Assembly: GCF_034931405.1 (NCBI RefSeq)
Contig: NZ_JAYGHA010000005.1
Location: 124,001 to 188,000 of the forward strand
Direction: 5' to 3'
DNA from: RDYJ01 sp034931405
GTDB lineage: Bacteria > Cyanobacteriota > Cyanobacteriia > Cyanobacteriales > Nostocaceae
Length of the DNA stretch: 64,000 bases
The translations under genes and the position numbers were made by a program. This document shows, in pieces, positions 34,123-42,231 of this stretch (the stretch's first letter is position 1; every line of letters starts with the position of its first letter). Under the pieces are notes generated by a model that saw only the letters and a program-made list of their open reading frames with translations, did not search any database and was not told where the DNA came from.

Positions 34123-35798
34123 TTACCTTTTTTCAATTCTAAAAAGATGTCATATCGCTGACTACGAATATCATTGACAACAGTTGTCACTCCCACTGTG
34201 CGGATAGCAGACAGTAAAGCTTGTTGACTCGGTGACGCATTATTCAGAGGAAAACTTTTAACAGTCCGTTCCATATCTAAGAAAAACAGACTTTTGGGTA
34301 GACTCAATTCTTGAGGAACAGTTTGCTGAAAAGTAAAAGTGCTGGCTAGTGTTTTATTGGGTTGAGTCACAATTTTATCACTAATAGGAGCGCCTAAAAC
34401 AAAAAACAACACATCTTCATCTAACCAACCATGAGTAGCTGTTAAAGTCCCAAACGGTGAAATCCAGTTAACCACATCTTTACCCGCAACAGTAGCTGAT
34501 TCAACTTTAAACTGATATTGATTTTTAACCACATCATCAAGATTTTGCAAAGCAGCTTCAGCAGATTGGCGTAAATTGCCTTTAGCATCACTAGCCTTAA
34601 TCATAAACACTAAACCAGCCCGAAAATTATCCGGTTTAGCCTCTTTTGGCGTATTAGGAATCACTGCAATTGAAAATTCCCCTTGCATCCAACTTAGTAA
34701 ATCTTGATCTAAATCCAAATTTGTTAAAGATTTTATACTTTGTCGCAGTTGTTCAGGCTTAATCGGTGATAAAGGATTTCCCTTGGAAGTAGAAACATAT
34801 TCCGCCCACAAACGCTTTAAGTTACTACCAGAAAACATCATTAAAGTTTCGCTAGGAAGTCGATTTTGCATACTTCCAGCTTTATTTTCTACTGCCAACA
34901 CGCGCTTACTATTGGGATTTAACCACGAAACACCTTTTAATCGAATTCCTTCCGGTTCTAAGGTGACAGTTCCCGCCAAACCTTGATTATTCTGGAGTTG
35001 TGTCAGCACTTGAGCAGGTAACGGACGATTAGGAGTTTTAGCTGCTATTTTTGCGGCTATTGGTACATTTATATAGAATTTAGCAAAAGATTGATAACTG
35101 CTCGTTTTTGAGAAATTTGCGGCAAAACTTCCTAATTTTGCTAAAGATGTTTGATTTTGATAAGCATCAATAGTTCTTTCTGTGGCTTTAGCATTATCTG
35201 TAATTACCAGAAATTTCTGATTAATTAATGCTGCGGAAAGTTTTTCTCCAGCTTGTCCTTGAGTTTGTTTAATCGGGATTCCTTGATAAGTACGATCAAT
35301 CCATTTACCTTGTTTTAGTGGTTTAGGTTGTGCCAAAATACTTTTAGCTACTTCTGGATTTTTGATCGGTAGCACTATCAGTATTGATTGCTCAGAAGTA
35401 TCCGCATCAGTCGTTACCGGTTTGGGTGTAGGATTCCCCTCTGGAGAAGCCAAAACAGCAATCGTGACTTCATCTCCTACCCAGGGTTGAATATCTTTCT
35501 CGAAATTATAACCATTATTAGTTAACAAGCGATCGCGCAATTGCACCAAATTTTGCTCCAGTTCTTTTTGAGTTTCTGCTGTCCCAAACTCCTGTAACTT
35601 TTGCCACTGTTGAGTATCCGTTGTCAAAGAAACTGCCAATAAGGCATCTTGAGGAATAATATTTGCACCCACTGGCAAATTTCGAGAAAATGGTTGTCCT
35701 TGGGTAAAAAACCAATATGCCACACTTCCAGCACCAATCAATAACCACGCAGCTGATAATGTCAGTACCAAAGACGGTTTGTTTTTTTTCTTCATCAC
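34119..35798 (-). CDS. DUF3352 domain protein, membrane-anchored
   Basis: A 559-residue cyanobacterial protein of the DUF3352 family. An N-terminal membrane anchor (VLTLSAAWLLIGAGSVAYWFF, about residues 10-30) is followed by a large soluble, probably periplasmic or lumenal, domain. It starts with the typical PVGANIIPQDALLAVSLTTD (about 42-61) and VGDEVTIAVLASPEG (about 105), with further repeats of the same alpha/beta unit towards the C-terminus (MFSGSNLKRLW, LLSWMQGEFSIAVIP). No catalytic motif is evident and the function is unknown. Its stop codon touches the heptad array downstream. Confidence 0.85.
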   Translation of the reverse strand: MMKKKNKPSLVLTLSAAWLLIGAGSVAYWFFTQGQPFSRNLPVGANIIPQDALLAVSLTTDTQQWQKLQEFGTAETQKELEQNLVQLRDRLLTNNGYNFEKDIQPWVGDEVTIAVLASPEGNPTPKPVTTDADTSEQSILIVLPIKNPEVAKSILAQPKPLKQGKWIDRTYQGIPIKQTQGQAGEKLSAALINQKFLVITDNAKATERTIDAYQNQTSLAKLGSFAANFSKTSSYQSFAKFYINVPIAAKIAAKTPNRPLPAQVLTQLQNNQGLAGTVTLEPEGIRLKGVSWLNPNSKRVLAVENKAGSMQNRLPSETLMMFSGSNLKRLWAEYVSTSKGNPLSPIKPEQLRQSIKSLTNLDLDQDLLSWMQGEFSIAVIPNTPKEAKPDNFRAGLVFMIKASDAKGNLRQSAEAALQNLDDVVKNQYQFKVESATVAGKDVVNWISPFGTLTATHGWLDEDVLFFVLGAPISDKIVTQPNKTLASTFTFQQTVPQELSLPKSLFFLDMERTVKSFPLNNASPSQQALLSAIRTVGVTTVVNDIRSQRYDIFLELKKGK

Positions 35799-35817
35799 AC
35801 TCAGATATATATTATTC

Positions 35818-35940
35818 AGGACTTATGCAACTGGCATATTGGTAGGGTGCATCAGACTGCATAAATCCAGCAAATAAACATATTTCTGATATCTGACGCA
35901 CCCTACAACAGATTTTTGGTGTGACACTTGCGTAAGTCAT
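35818..35940. repeat. Nested palindromic repeat
   Basis: Outer arms AGGACTTATGCAA and TTGCGTAAGTC are near complements; inner arms GTAGGGTGCATCAGA and TCTGACGCACCCTAC also pair. A related outer pair occurs at 36084-36176 around a different inner palindrome. It looks like repeat-in-repeat insertion. Confidence 0.7.
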
Positions 35941-36083
35941 ATCATTATAAGATTCGCGATTTTGACAAGCAGTCGAGAATCTTGTTGTTGATAGATATTT
36001 TTTTAGCACGGTTTTGAAAGTACCCACGCTGAGAAGACGTGGGATTTATGCAATACACGAACAGAAGCCGTTAAAAAGCTATA

Positions 36084-36176
36084 GGAATTACGCAAGATTG
36101 AACTCAAAACCTGATTCTTGCGTAGGGGTAATTCATGAATTACCCCTACTTCTGTTCTGTTTTGCGTAAGTCCTCA
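36084..36176. repeat. Nested palindromic repeat, second copy of the outer arms
   Basis: The outer arm GAATTACGCAAG pairs with TTTTGCGTAAGTCCT; the inner palindrome is GTAGGGGTAATTCATGAA/TTACCCCTAC. A similar inner unit (GGGGTAATTCATGAATTG) recurs near 63210. It ends 2 bp before the stop codon of the chorismate lyase gene. Confidence 0.65.
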
Positions 36177-36177
36177 T

Positions 36178-36792
36178 CTACACGCTACACCCTTGTTCTT
36201 GACCCAAATATTTAGTTAAATAAGGTGAAAAAACCTCATAAATCAAAGTTAGAGGTTGTCCATGATGCCAAAATAAATAATGACGACCCCAAAAAGGACC
36301 CACTTGATCAAAACCTGACTCTAATGCAGGTGAGTAACCACAGTAAAGTCCTCGAATATCTCTATACAATTCTGTACGGATACGGGCTAAACTTGACCAA
36401 ATTGGTAAAGAACGGTTTTGCAAAAACTCATCTACATGACTAGCTTCCCACCAGGAAGTAGCATAACCCAATCTTTGACCAGAAGCAGTTCGCAGCCATA
36501 CCTGTCGTCGTAGTCGTGGACCAGGTACAGCTTCAATTAAGCTAGGCGCATCATCTGAGTTGATGCCAATTAAAGACATATCTATTACGTCTACTTCTGT
36601 GGGTTCACAGGTCAGTAATTGTAAATGTCTGGTTGGAGAACCATCACCCAAAAGTAGTAATTGCCAAGCAGGTGCTAACTGAGTGTGAGGTAAACCTTTT
36701 TGAATTTCCTCTCCTTCACCTTGCCAAATAGGTTGTAGACGATGCCAAGCGGTTGGCGTTGCAGTTGTTGTGGGTGTAACGATAGTAGTCAA
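36178..36792 (-). CDS. Chorismate pyruvate-lyase, cyanobacterial (DUF98) type
   Basis: Converts chorismate to 4-hydroxybenzoate, the first step of plastoquinone synthesis in cyanobacteria. The 204-residue protein fits the DUF98/UbiC-like fold. Conserved parts are WQLLLLGDGSPTRHLQLLT (about residues 43-61, with the substrate Arg), IEAVPGPRLRRQVWLRTASGQRLGYATSWW (about 86-115) and RIRTELYRDIRGLYCGYSPALE (about 137-158). The C-terminal GRHYLFWHHGQPLTLIYEVFSP segment provides the usual His and Glu. The gene is monocistronic and surrounded by palindromic repeats. Confidence 0.85.
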   Translation of the reverse strand: MTTIVTPTTTATPTAWHRLQPIWQGEGEEIQKGLPHTQLAPAWQLLLLGDGSPTRHLQLLTCEPTEVDVIDMSLIGINSDDAPSLIEAVPGPRLRRQVWLRTASGQRLGYATSWWEASHVDEFLQNRSLPIWSSLARIRTELYRDIRGLYCGYSPALESGFDQVGPFWGRHYLFWHHGQPLTLIYEVFSPYLTKYLGQEQGCSV

Positions 36793-36914
36793 TGTTGTTT
36801 ATAAAACTTCATCTATTTATATGAAAGCACAATCCAGAGAATTATGTCAGTTGCGAAAATCCTGCCTTCACCATATACAATATGGAAATAGGACTGAATT
36901 CAGTACGAAATTTT

Positions 36915-37253
36915 ATGATTAACCTAGAAAATATTCACCCACTCACAGACTTCAAACGCAACATCAAACAGTTTATCGAACACATCAAAGCTACAAAATC
37001 TCCTCTCGTTCTCACTGTTAACGGTAAAGCAGAAATTGTCATTCAAGATGTGGCTAGTTTTCAACAAATTCAAGAACGTCTCAATCTTGCAGAGTCAGAA
37101 TTGCAAAAATTGAAACTGGAAGCGTTAAGACGTGATGTGGCTTTAGGTGCAGAACAGTTAAAAAATGGAGAATACAGCGAGTATAACGATGAGTCTTTAC
37201 CCAATTTGCTGGAAAAGATTAAAGCACGAGGACAGCATCAGCTAGGTAAATAA
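36915..37253 (+). CDS. Phd/YefM-type antitoxin
   Basis: A 112-residue antitoxin-like protein. The N-terminal Phd/YefM DNA-binding fold is evident (IHPLTDFKRNIKQFIEHIKATKSPLVLTVNGKAEIVIQDVASFQQIQERL, spanning about residues 5-54), followed by the extended helical part that wraps the toxin. The ATG at 36915 fits the family; an in-frame ATG at 36882 would add 11 residues. It is followed after 8 bp by what used to be its ParE-family toxin, now a fusion remnant, so the antitoxin is probably an orphan. Confidence 0.85.
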   Translation: MINLENIHPLTDFKRNIKQFIEHIKATKSPLVLTVNGKAEIVIQDVASFQQIQERLNLAESELQKLKLEALRRDVALGAEQLKNGEYSEYNDESLPNLLEKIKARGQHQLGK

Positions 37254-37261
37254 ACAGTTAC

Positions 37262-37882
37262 ATGAATAGCTACAGAATTTCCCAACTAGCTGAACAAGAT
37301 TTAGAAGATATATGGGTTTATATTGCCCAAAATAATCAAATCGCAGCAGATACAGAAATCGCTAAAATTCATCTGAAAGGATTTTTTGAGCAAAATTGGC
37401 AACAACGGTGGACGCTCATTCAAGAAGCTAGAAATGGTGGTTCTATAACACCAGAAATAGCCACCCAACTTCGTAAAGAAAAGCATCGTGGTAATATTAT
37501 CATTGATGAAAACTGTCAAATAGTCAAAGCAGAATGGTTAAGTAATAACTGGCAGATAGAATGTAATAACTGTAATATTTACAACTTTGATTATATTTGG
37601 TTAGCCACAGGTACTAAATTTGATGTCACCACAGAACCCTTATTACAGGACATTTTAGCCGCCTATCCCACCCAAATAGTTAACGGTTTACCTGTGTTAG
37701 ATACTTATCTGCGTTGGCCTGGTTGTGAATTATTTATCATGGGTGGTTTAGCAGCTTTGCAAGTAGGACCCACCGCTAGAAACCTATCCGGTGCAAGAAT
37801 GGCCAGTGAAAAAATCGTTCCCGCCATTGTTAAACCCAGTGTAGCTTTTTCACCTAGTATTACAGAAATTAAAGCCAGTTAA
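37262..37882 (+). pseudogene. Chimeric ORF: ParE toxin start fused to a flavoprotein C-terminus
   Basis: Residues 1-33 (YRISQLAEQDLEDIWVYIAQ and on to ADTE) are the start of a RelE/ParE toxin. From about residue 35 the sequence changes to the C-terminal third of a FAD/NAD(P)-binding oxidoreductase: the IWLATGTKFDV motif near 115 and the end FIMGGLAALQVGPTARNLSGARM near 160. The toxin lacks its C-terminal catalytic strands and the flavoprotein lacks its FAD-binding N-terminus, so neither should work. An in-frame deletion joining the toxin gene to a downstream oxidoreductase gene explains this. The flavoprotein may once have belonged to the adjoining zinc-regulated group. Confidence 0.75.
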
Positions 37883-37927
37883 CCCAAAATTTTCAGGTGT
37901 GAGCTTAAACAAGTTTTTGTGCTATCC

Positions 37928-37942
37928 TGATAACGATTATCA
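37928..37942 (+). promoter_or_regulatory. Zur-box-like palindrome before the first COG0523 gene
   Basis: TGATAACGATTATCA, 28 bp before the ATG of the COG0523 GTPase gene, matches the cyanobacterial Zur (FurB) pattern TGATAATNATTATCA at most positions. It overlaps a TATCCT that could be a -10 box. The 22-bp context GCTATCCTGATAACGATT recurs at 43530. Confidence 0.8.
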
Positions 37943-37970
37943 TTTATAGTTTAAAATCATTGAACTGATA

Positions 37971-39014
37971 ATGACTCAACTAACAGCACCAACATCAACC
38001 CTAAACATGGATATTCCCAAACAAGGAATGCCAGTCAGTATCATTACCGGATTTTTAGGAAGTGGTAAAACCACCCTTTTAAATCAAATTCTGCAAAATA
38101 AACAAGATTTAAAAGTTGCAGTTCTCGTCAATGAATTTGGTGATATTAATATTGATAGTCAATTGCTAGTTACCGTCGATCAAGATATGGTAGAACTGAG
38201 CAATGGCTGTATATGCTGTACCATTAATGATGGTTTAGTTGATGCAGTGTATAGAGTTTTAGAACGAGAAGAACGCATTGATTATTTAGTAATTGAAACT
38301 ACTGGAGTTGCTGACCCCTTACCAATTATCCTAACTTTTTTGGGAACAGAACTCAGAGATTTAACTAATCTAGATTCAATTATTACCGTTGTAGATGCTG
38401 AGACATTTAATGAAGAACATTTTGAAAGTGAAGCAGCTTTACAACAAATTACCTATGGAGATATTATTCTCCTGAATAAAACCGACCTTGTTAACCGAGA
38501 CAAACTGGAAGAAGTAGAAAATTTTATCCGTGATGTAAAAAACGGAGCGAGAATTTTACATACTCAATATGGCCAAGTTGCTTTACCATTAATTTTAGAT
38601 GTGGGTTTAACACCAAAAGATGAGTATATGAACGATAATGTAGAAGATACTCACGAACATGAACACCATGACCATCATGAACACCACCACCATGAACATG
38701 AACATCATCATCATCACTCCCATCATTTAGAAAATGATGGCTTTGTGTCAATATCTTTTCAAGCAGATAGACCATTTGATGTCCATAAATTTGAGAACTT
38801 TTTGACTGAAGAAATGCCACAGGAAGTATTTCGAGCTAAAGGTATTTTATGGTTTAGTGATAGCGATTTACGTCATATTTTTCAACTGAGTGGACCCCGT
38901 TACACCTTAAACGCTGATGAATGGCAAAATTCACCTAAAAATCAGGTAGTTTTTATTGGCAGAAAATTAGATAAACAGGAAATATACACAAAAATTAACA
39001 AATGTTTGTTATAA
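37971..39014 (+). CDS. COG0523 GTPase with His-rich loop (CobW/ZNG1 family)
   Basis: A 347-residue G3E-family GTPase, the class of metal chaperones that deliver zinc or cobalt to client proteins. Walker A GFLGSGKTTLL is at about residues 27-37, the metal motif CxCC (NGCICC) near 80, and NKTD near 170. Residues about 222-250 are an extended His/Glu/Asp run typical of zinc-handling members, followed by the CobW C-terminal domain (VFRAKGILWFSDSD). A Zur-like box sits in the promoter, so low-zinc induction is expected. Confidence 0.93.
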   Translation: MTQLTAPTSTLNMDIPKQGMPVSIITGFLGSGKTTLLNQILQNKQDLKVAVLVNEFGDINIDSQLLVTVDQDMVELSNGCICCTINDGLVDAVYRVLEREERIDYLVIETTGVADPLPIILTFLGTELRDLTNLDSIITVVDAETFNEEHFESEAALQQITYGDIILLNKTDLVNRDKLEEVENFIRDVKNGARILHTQYGQVALPLILDVGLTPKDEYMNDNVEDTHEHEHHDHHEHHHHEHEHHHHHSHHLENDGFVSISFQADRPFDVHKFENFLTEEMPQEVFRAKGILWFSDSDLRHIFQLSGPRYTLNADEWQNSPKNQVVFIGRKLDKQEIYTKINKCLL

Positions 39015-39142
39015 TTAAAATGTGTTAATTCAGAGGGAACTCTTAACGGGCAACTCTTAACAGAAAAAACTCATGTTTTTAAACATGAGATTGAAATAAT
39101 GACACTGTTTTTTTTCGTGCTACGCAAAGAGTTGTTAAAGCC

Positions 39143-39607
39143 TTGCAATTTTTAACCAAAGGATATCATGAATCCTTGGATGAATTGTTAAATGGTGCAG
39201 TGTTTACAGAGGATGCTGATGAAATGGTATTAGTGCGAGATATTGATATTTTCAGTTCCTGTGAACATCATATTTTGCCAGTTATTGGCCGCGCTCATGT
39301 AGCTTACATTCCTAATGGTAAAGTCATTGGTTTATCGAAAATTGCCCGCATTTGTGAAATGTATGCAAGACGTTTACAAGTTCAAGAACGTCTGACATTA
39401 CAAATAGCTGACGCACTGCAAGGTTTACTCAAACCCAAAGGAGTTGCAGTAGTGATAGAAGCAACACATATGTGTATGGTCATGCGTGGTGTACAAAAAC
39501 CCGGTTCTTGGACTGTAACCAGTGCAATGCGTGGAGTATTTTCAGAAGATGCACGCACCCGTGAAGAATTTATGAATTTGATTCGACACAATGCTAATTT
39601 TCACTAG
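39143..39607 (+). CDS. folE: GTP cyclohydrolase I (FolE), N-terminally truncated
   Basis: Converts GTP to dihydroneopterin triphosphate (folate/pterin synthesis). The catalytic core is intact: zinc ligands in SSCEHH and in THMCMVMRG, and the substrate region GLSKIARICEMYARRLQVQERLT. However, the 154 residues lack the 50-70 N-terminal residues of normal FolE. Homologous coding continues upstream without a start as QRVVKALQ to about 39119, then breaks in a T-rich stretch next to a CTCATGTTTTTAAACATGAG hairpin. Only TTG 39143 is available as start. It is probably impaired or a pseudogene; it lies behind the Zur-controlled COG0523 gene. Confidence 0.85.
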   Translation: MQFLTKGYHESLDELLNGAVFTEDADEMVLVRDIDIFSSCEHHILPVIGRAHVAYIPNGKVIGLSKIARICEMYARRLQVQERLTLQIADALQGLLKPKGVAVVIEATHMCMVMRGVQKPGSWTVTSAMRGVFSEDARTREEFMNLIRHNANFH

Positions 39608-39640
39608 AGTTAGGTGACAGGTGACAGTAGTGGGATAATC

Positions 39641-39717
39641 GTAGGTTGGGTTAAGCGATAGCGCAACCCAACAAAAGCATTGATAATGTTGGGTTTCCTT
39701 GCGTCAACCCAACCTAC
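39641..39717. repeat. GTAGGTTGGGTT palindromic repeat, copy 1
   Basis: A 77-bp element with ends GTAGGTTGGGTT and AACCCAACCTAC and an inner pair AACCCAACA/TGTTGGGTT. The reverse complement of copy 2 (41401-41476) matches it nearly throughout. Both lie in one gene cluster, in gaps between genes. Confidence 0.85.
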
Positions 39718-39775
39718 TTTTTTAAAATCTAAAATTATTCTGACTCCTGACTCCTCAATTATTTATTATCTGATT

Positions 39776-40549
39776 ATGAACATACCAAGTATTACCGTTG
39801 TCGCTGGATTATCTGGAACTGGAAAAACCACCTGGATTCGTCAACAAATCCGAGATATTAAATCTCTTGAAAAAGTAATTTATTTCAGTCCTGGAACGGG
39901 GAATGTTATTATTGATCAAACTTGCATAAAAACCGAATTTCCTGGAATTAACTGTTTTGGTGATGGTCAAGAAATTGATTTTATTAATCAAATCCCAGCA
40001 GCAGATCATATTTATATTGAATTAGGTTCTTACCTAGAATTATCAACAGTATCACAAATCTTAGATAATCTCAATTATCGTGCTGTCGCTATTTTACCTC
40101 CCAATTATCATAACTCAGAATATCATACATGGACTGAAGAAATTATCAATGGTGCATCTGCAAAAATCATCAACATAGAAAATATTTGGCGAGTTTGTAC
40201 AACCGGTCAAGTTATTGATGAAAATAGTTTAGAAGAATTTTGGTATGAAATAACTCATGGTGCTTATGGTGACGTTATCCGCGCTAAGGGAATTTTTGAT
40301 GTTAATGATGGACGTTCTCTTTACTGTGATTTTGTCGCAGGTGTTCCCCAAGTAGAGTTTTTAGAATTAGATTTACCAAGATATTTAGAAGGTAGACCAC
40401 AGCGGTTTAGTGGTTTAGAAGTAGTGGGAAAAAATTTAGATGAACCAGCGTTAAAAGCAACATTATCAGCTTGCTGTTTATCTGACTCCTTAATTTCCCA
40501 ATATCAACAACAAGTCAAACAAATTTTATTAGAAGGTCAAGCAGTATGA
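39776..40549 (+). CDS. CobW-like P-loop GTPase without the CxCC motif
   Basis: A 257-residue protein starting at ATG 39776. The P-loop AGLSGTGKTTW is near residue 9 and the CobW C-terminal domain is recognisable (AYGDVIRAKGIFDVNDGRSL, then RFSGLEVVGKNLDEPAL). The CxCC metal motif and the usual NKxD are missing, so it is a divergent COG0523 member. The next gene overlaps by 4 bp (ATGA), so it is co-translated with the metallophosphoesterase. A role in metal allocation is inferred from family and neighbours. Confidence 0.8.
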   Translation: MNIPSITVVAGLSGTGKTTWIRQQIRDIKSLEKVIYFSPGTGNVIIDQTCIKTEFPGINCFGDGQEIDFINQIPAADHIYIELGSYLELSTVSQILDNLNYRAVAILPPNYHNSEYHTWTEEIINGASAKIINIENIWRVCTTGQVIDENSLEEFWYEITHGAYGDVIRAKGIFDVNDGRSLYCDFVAGVPQVEFLELDLPRYLEGRPQRFSGLEVVGKNLDEPALKATLSACCLSDSLISQYQQQVKQILLEGQAV

Positions 40550-41355
40550 AAATAGCTGTAATGTCATGTATTCATGGTAATAATGAAGCCTTAAATGCTG
40601 TATTATTAGATATCGACCAGCAAAAAGCAGAAAAAATCTTTTGTTTAGGTGATTTGGTAGGATATGGACCCTATCCCAATGAGGTTGTTAACAAAATTAG
40701 CTCTTTAGATATTCCTACCTGTTCTGGTTGTTGGGATGAAGATATTGTTGAAGGTTTGAATGCTTGTGATTGTAGTTATCCCTCATTATTAGCAGAAAAA
40801 AGAGGAATCCAAGCTCATGAATGGACAAATAAAGAAATTCATCCAGAAAACCGCGAATTTTTAGCCAATTTACCCTACAGTATGCAATGGGAAAATCTAG
40901 CTTTTGTTCATGGTAGTCCTCATAGTAATCATGAATATTTATTACCTGAACTTGATGCTTTTGTCGCTTTAGAAAGGGTTATTTCTACAGGTGCAGATGT
41001 GCTTTTTTGTGGACATACTCATGTCCCTTATTTCAGAACTTTAAATGCAGGAAATTTACAGATAAGAGTTGATAGCAAAGAAGAATCACAAGAAATTAGT
41101 TTTACATCTCCTATCAAGCGTATTATTAATGTCGGTTCAGTAGGAGAACCCCGACATGGTAGACCTAATGCAACCTATGTAATTTATGACAATGAAACTC
41201 AAGAGGTGACATTAAGAGAAGTTGCTTATGATTATCAAAAAACCTGTGCAGCAATTATTGAAAAGGGATTACCAAAAATATTTGCTTGGCGTTTAGCAAA
41301 TGGTTTAGAATTTGCAGAAAGAGCAGATGATCCTACTCATGTTTGTACAAGGTGA
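40546..41355 (+). CDS. Metallophosphoesterase with substituted metal ligands (Cys-containing)
   Basis: A 269-residue calcineurin-like phosphoesterase of the YfcE type. The GDLVGYG motif (Asp36), VHGSPHS (His122) and GHTH (His157, His159) are intact. The first ligand motif, normally SDxHGN, reads SCIHGN (Cys8 for Asp), and GNHD reads GCWD (Cys62-Trp63 for Asn-His). Two Asp/Asn ligands are thus replaced by thiols, which would change metal preference, for example towards zinc. It overlaps the CobW-like gene by 4 bp in the zinc-linked cluster. Substrate unknown. Confidence 0.82.
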   Translation: MKIAVMSCIHGNNEALNAVLLDIDQQKAEKIFCLGDLVGYGPYPNEVVNKISSLDIPTCSGCWDEDIVEGLNACDCSYPSLLAEKRGIQAHEWTNKEIHPENREFLANLPYSMQWENLAFVHGSPHSNHEYLLPELDAFVALERVISTGADVLFCGHTHVPYFRTLNAGNLQIRVDSKEESQEISFTSPIKRIINVGSVGEPRHGRPNATYVIYDNETQEVTLREVAYDYQKTCAAIIEKGLPKIFAWRLANGLEFAERADDPTHVCTR

Positions 41356-41400
41356 TTGGTGACTCAATACTTGGTGGTTAAGCTCAAAACATTAAATCAT

Positions 41401-41476
41401 GTAGGTTGGGTTGACGTGAGGAAACCCAACATTTAAAGACTTTTGTTGGGTTGCGCTGTCGCTTAACCCAACCTAC
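41401..41476. repeat. GTAGGTTGGGTT palindromic repeat, copy 2
   Basis: A 76-bp inverted copy of 39641-39717, with the same outer and inner arms and only a few base differences. It separates the two phosphoesterase genes and may act as a transcript-end hairpin. Confidence 0.85.
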
Positions 41477-41511
41477 AAAAACTGAACTCCTGAACTTCTG
41501 ATCTAAAATTT

Positions 41512-42231
41512 ATGTGGGTTATTTTGAGTGGAATTGAAGGTAATTTAGCAGCTTATGAAGCTGTGATGGCAGATATTAAACATCAACGTTATGTAGATGC
41601 TTTATATATTTTAGGTGATTTAGTTGGACCAAATAAAGAATGTGAAAAACTGGTAGAAAGGGTAAAATCTCCCCGTCGTGGTGAGTTACAACCAATGATT
41701 TGTAAAGGTTGGTGGGAAGAACAATGTTTTATTTTGCATGGTTTGGGACTCACTGGGGATGATCCTGATTTGTTGGAAAAATATGGAGGTGATACTGTAG
41801 AAATGCTCTGGGAATGTGTTTCTCGTCAAACTGTACAATGGTTGAGAAATTTGGACTTTGGTTTTTTTGAGTTAGATTGTTTATTAATTCATGGTTCAAC
41901 GGTAGGTGTGAGTGAAGAACTTACCCCGGATACTCCCCCTATTCAAATGTTAGATAGACTGTCAAGAATGCAAGCAAATAATTTATTTTGTGGTCGTTCT
42001 GGCTTAACTTTTCAATATCAGTTACAAGGTGGTTCTGTTACCAGTGAAATTACAACTCTTGATCGTCAAGTTTCTTCGCAAACAATGACTGTTACACCCC
42101 GTCAAGTGATTGGGGTGGGAAATGTGGGACGTACTCCTGGTCAAGCTACCTATACTATCTATAATCCTAATAATAATAAAGTGGAATTTAAAACTGTTTA
42201 TTATGGGAATAGTAAGGGATTTCAAAATTAA
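41512..42231 (+). CDS. Degenerate metallophosphoesterase-like protein
   Basis: A 239-residue relative of the preceding gene. It keeps the fold landmarks ILGDLVG (near residue 36) and LIHGS (near 125), but the metal-binding motifs are lost: GIEGN instead of DxHGN, GWWEE instead of GNHD/E, and CGRSGLTF instead of GHTH. It is very likely catalytically inactive, perhaps a regulatory or scaffold partner of the first phosphoesterase. Ten cysteines or fewer are scattered without a motif. The end is 3 bp into the convergent nupC stop region, so the genes meet tail to tail. Confidence 0.72.
   Translation: MWVILSGIEGNLAAYEAVMADIKHQRYVDALYILGDLVGPNKECEKLVERVKSPRRGELQPMICKGWWEEQCFILHGLGLTGDDPDLLEKYGGDTVEMLWECVSRQTVQWLRNLDFGFFELDCLLIHGSTVGVSEELTPDTPPIQMLDRLSRMQANNLFCGRSGLTFQYQLQGGSVTSEITTLDRQVSSQTMTVTPRQVIGVGNVGRTPGQATYTIYNPNNNKVEFKTVYYGNSKGFQN

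Noticed and set aside
36882..36914. Longer N-terminus for the antitoxin
   Set aside because: The extra 11 residues are not part of the Phd/YefM fold; ATG 36915 fits the family.
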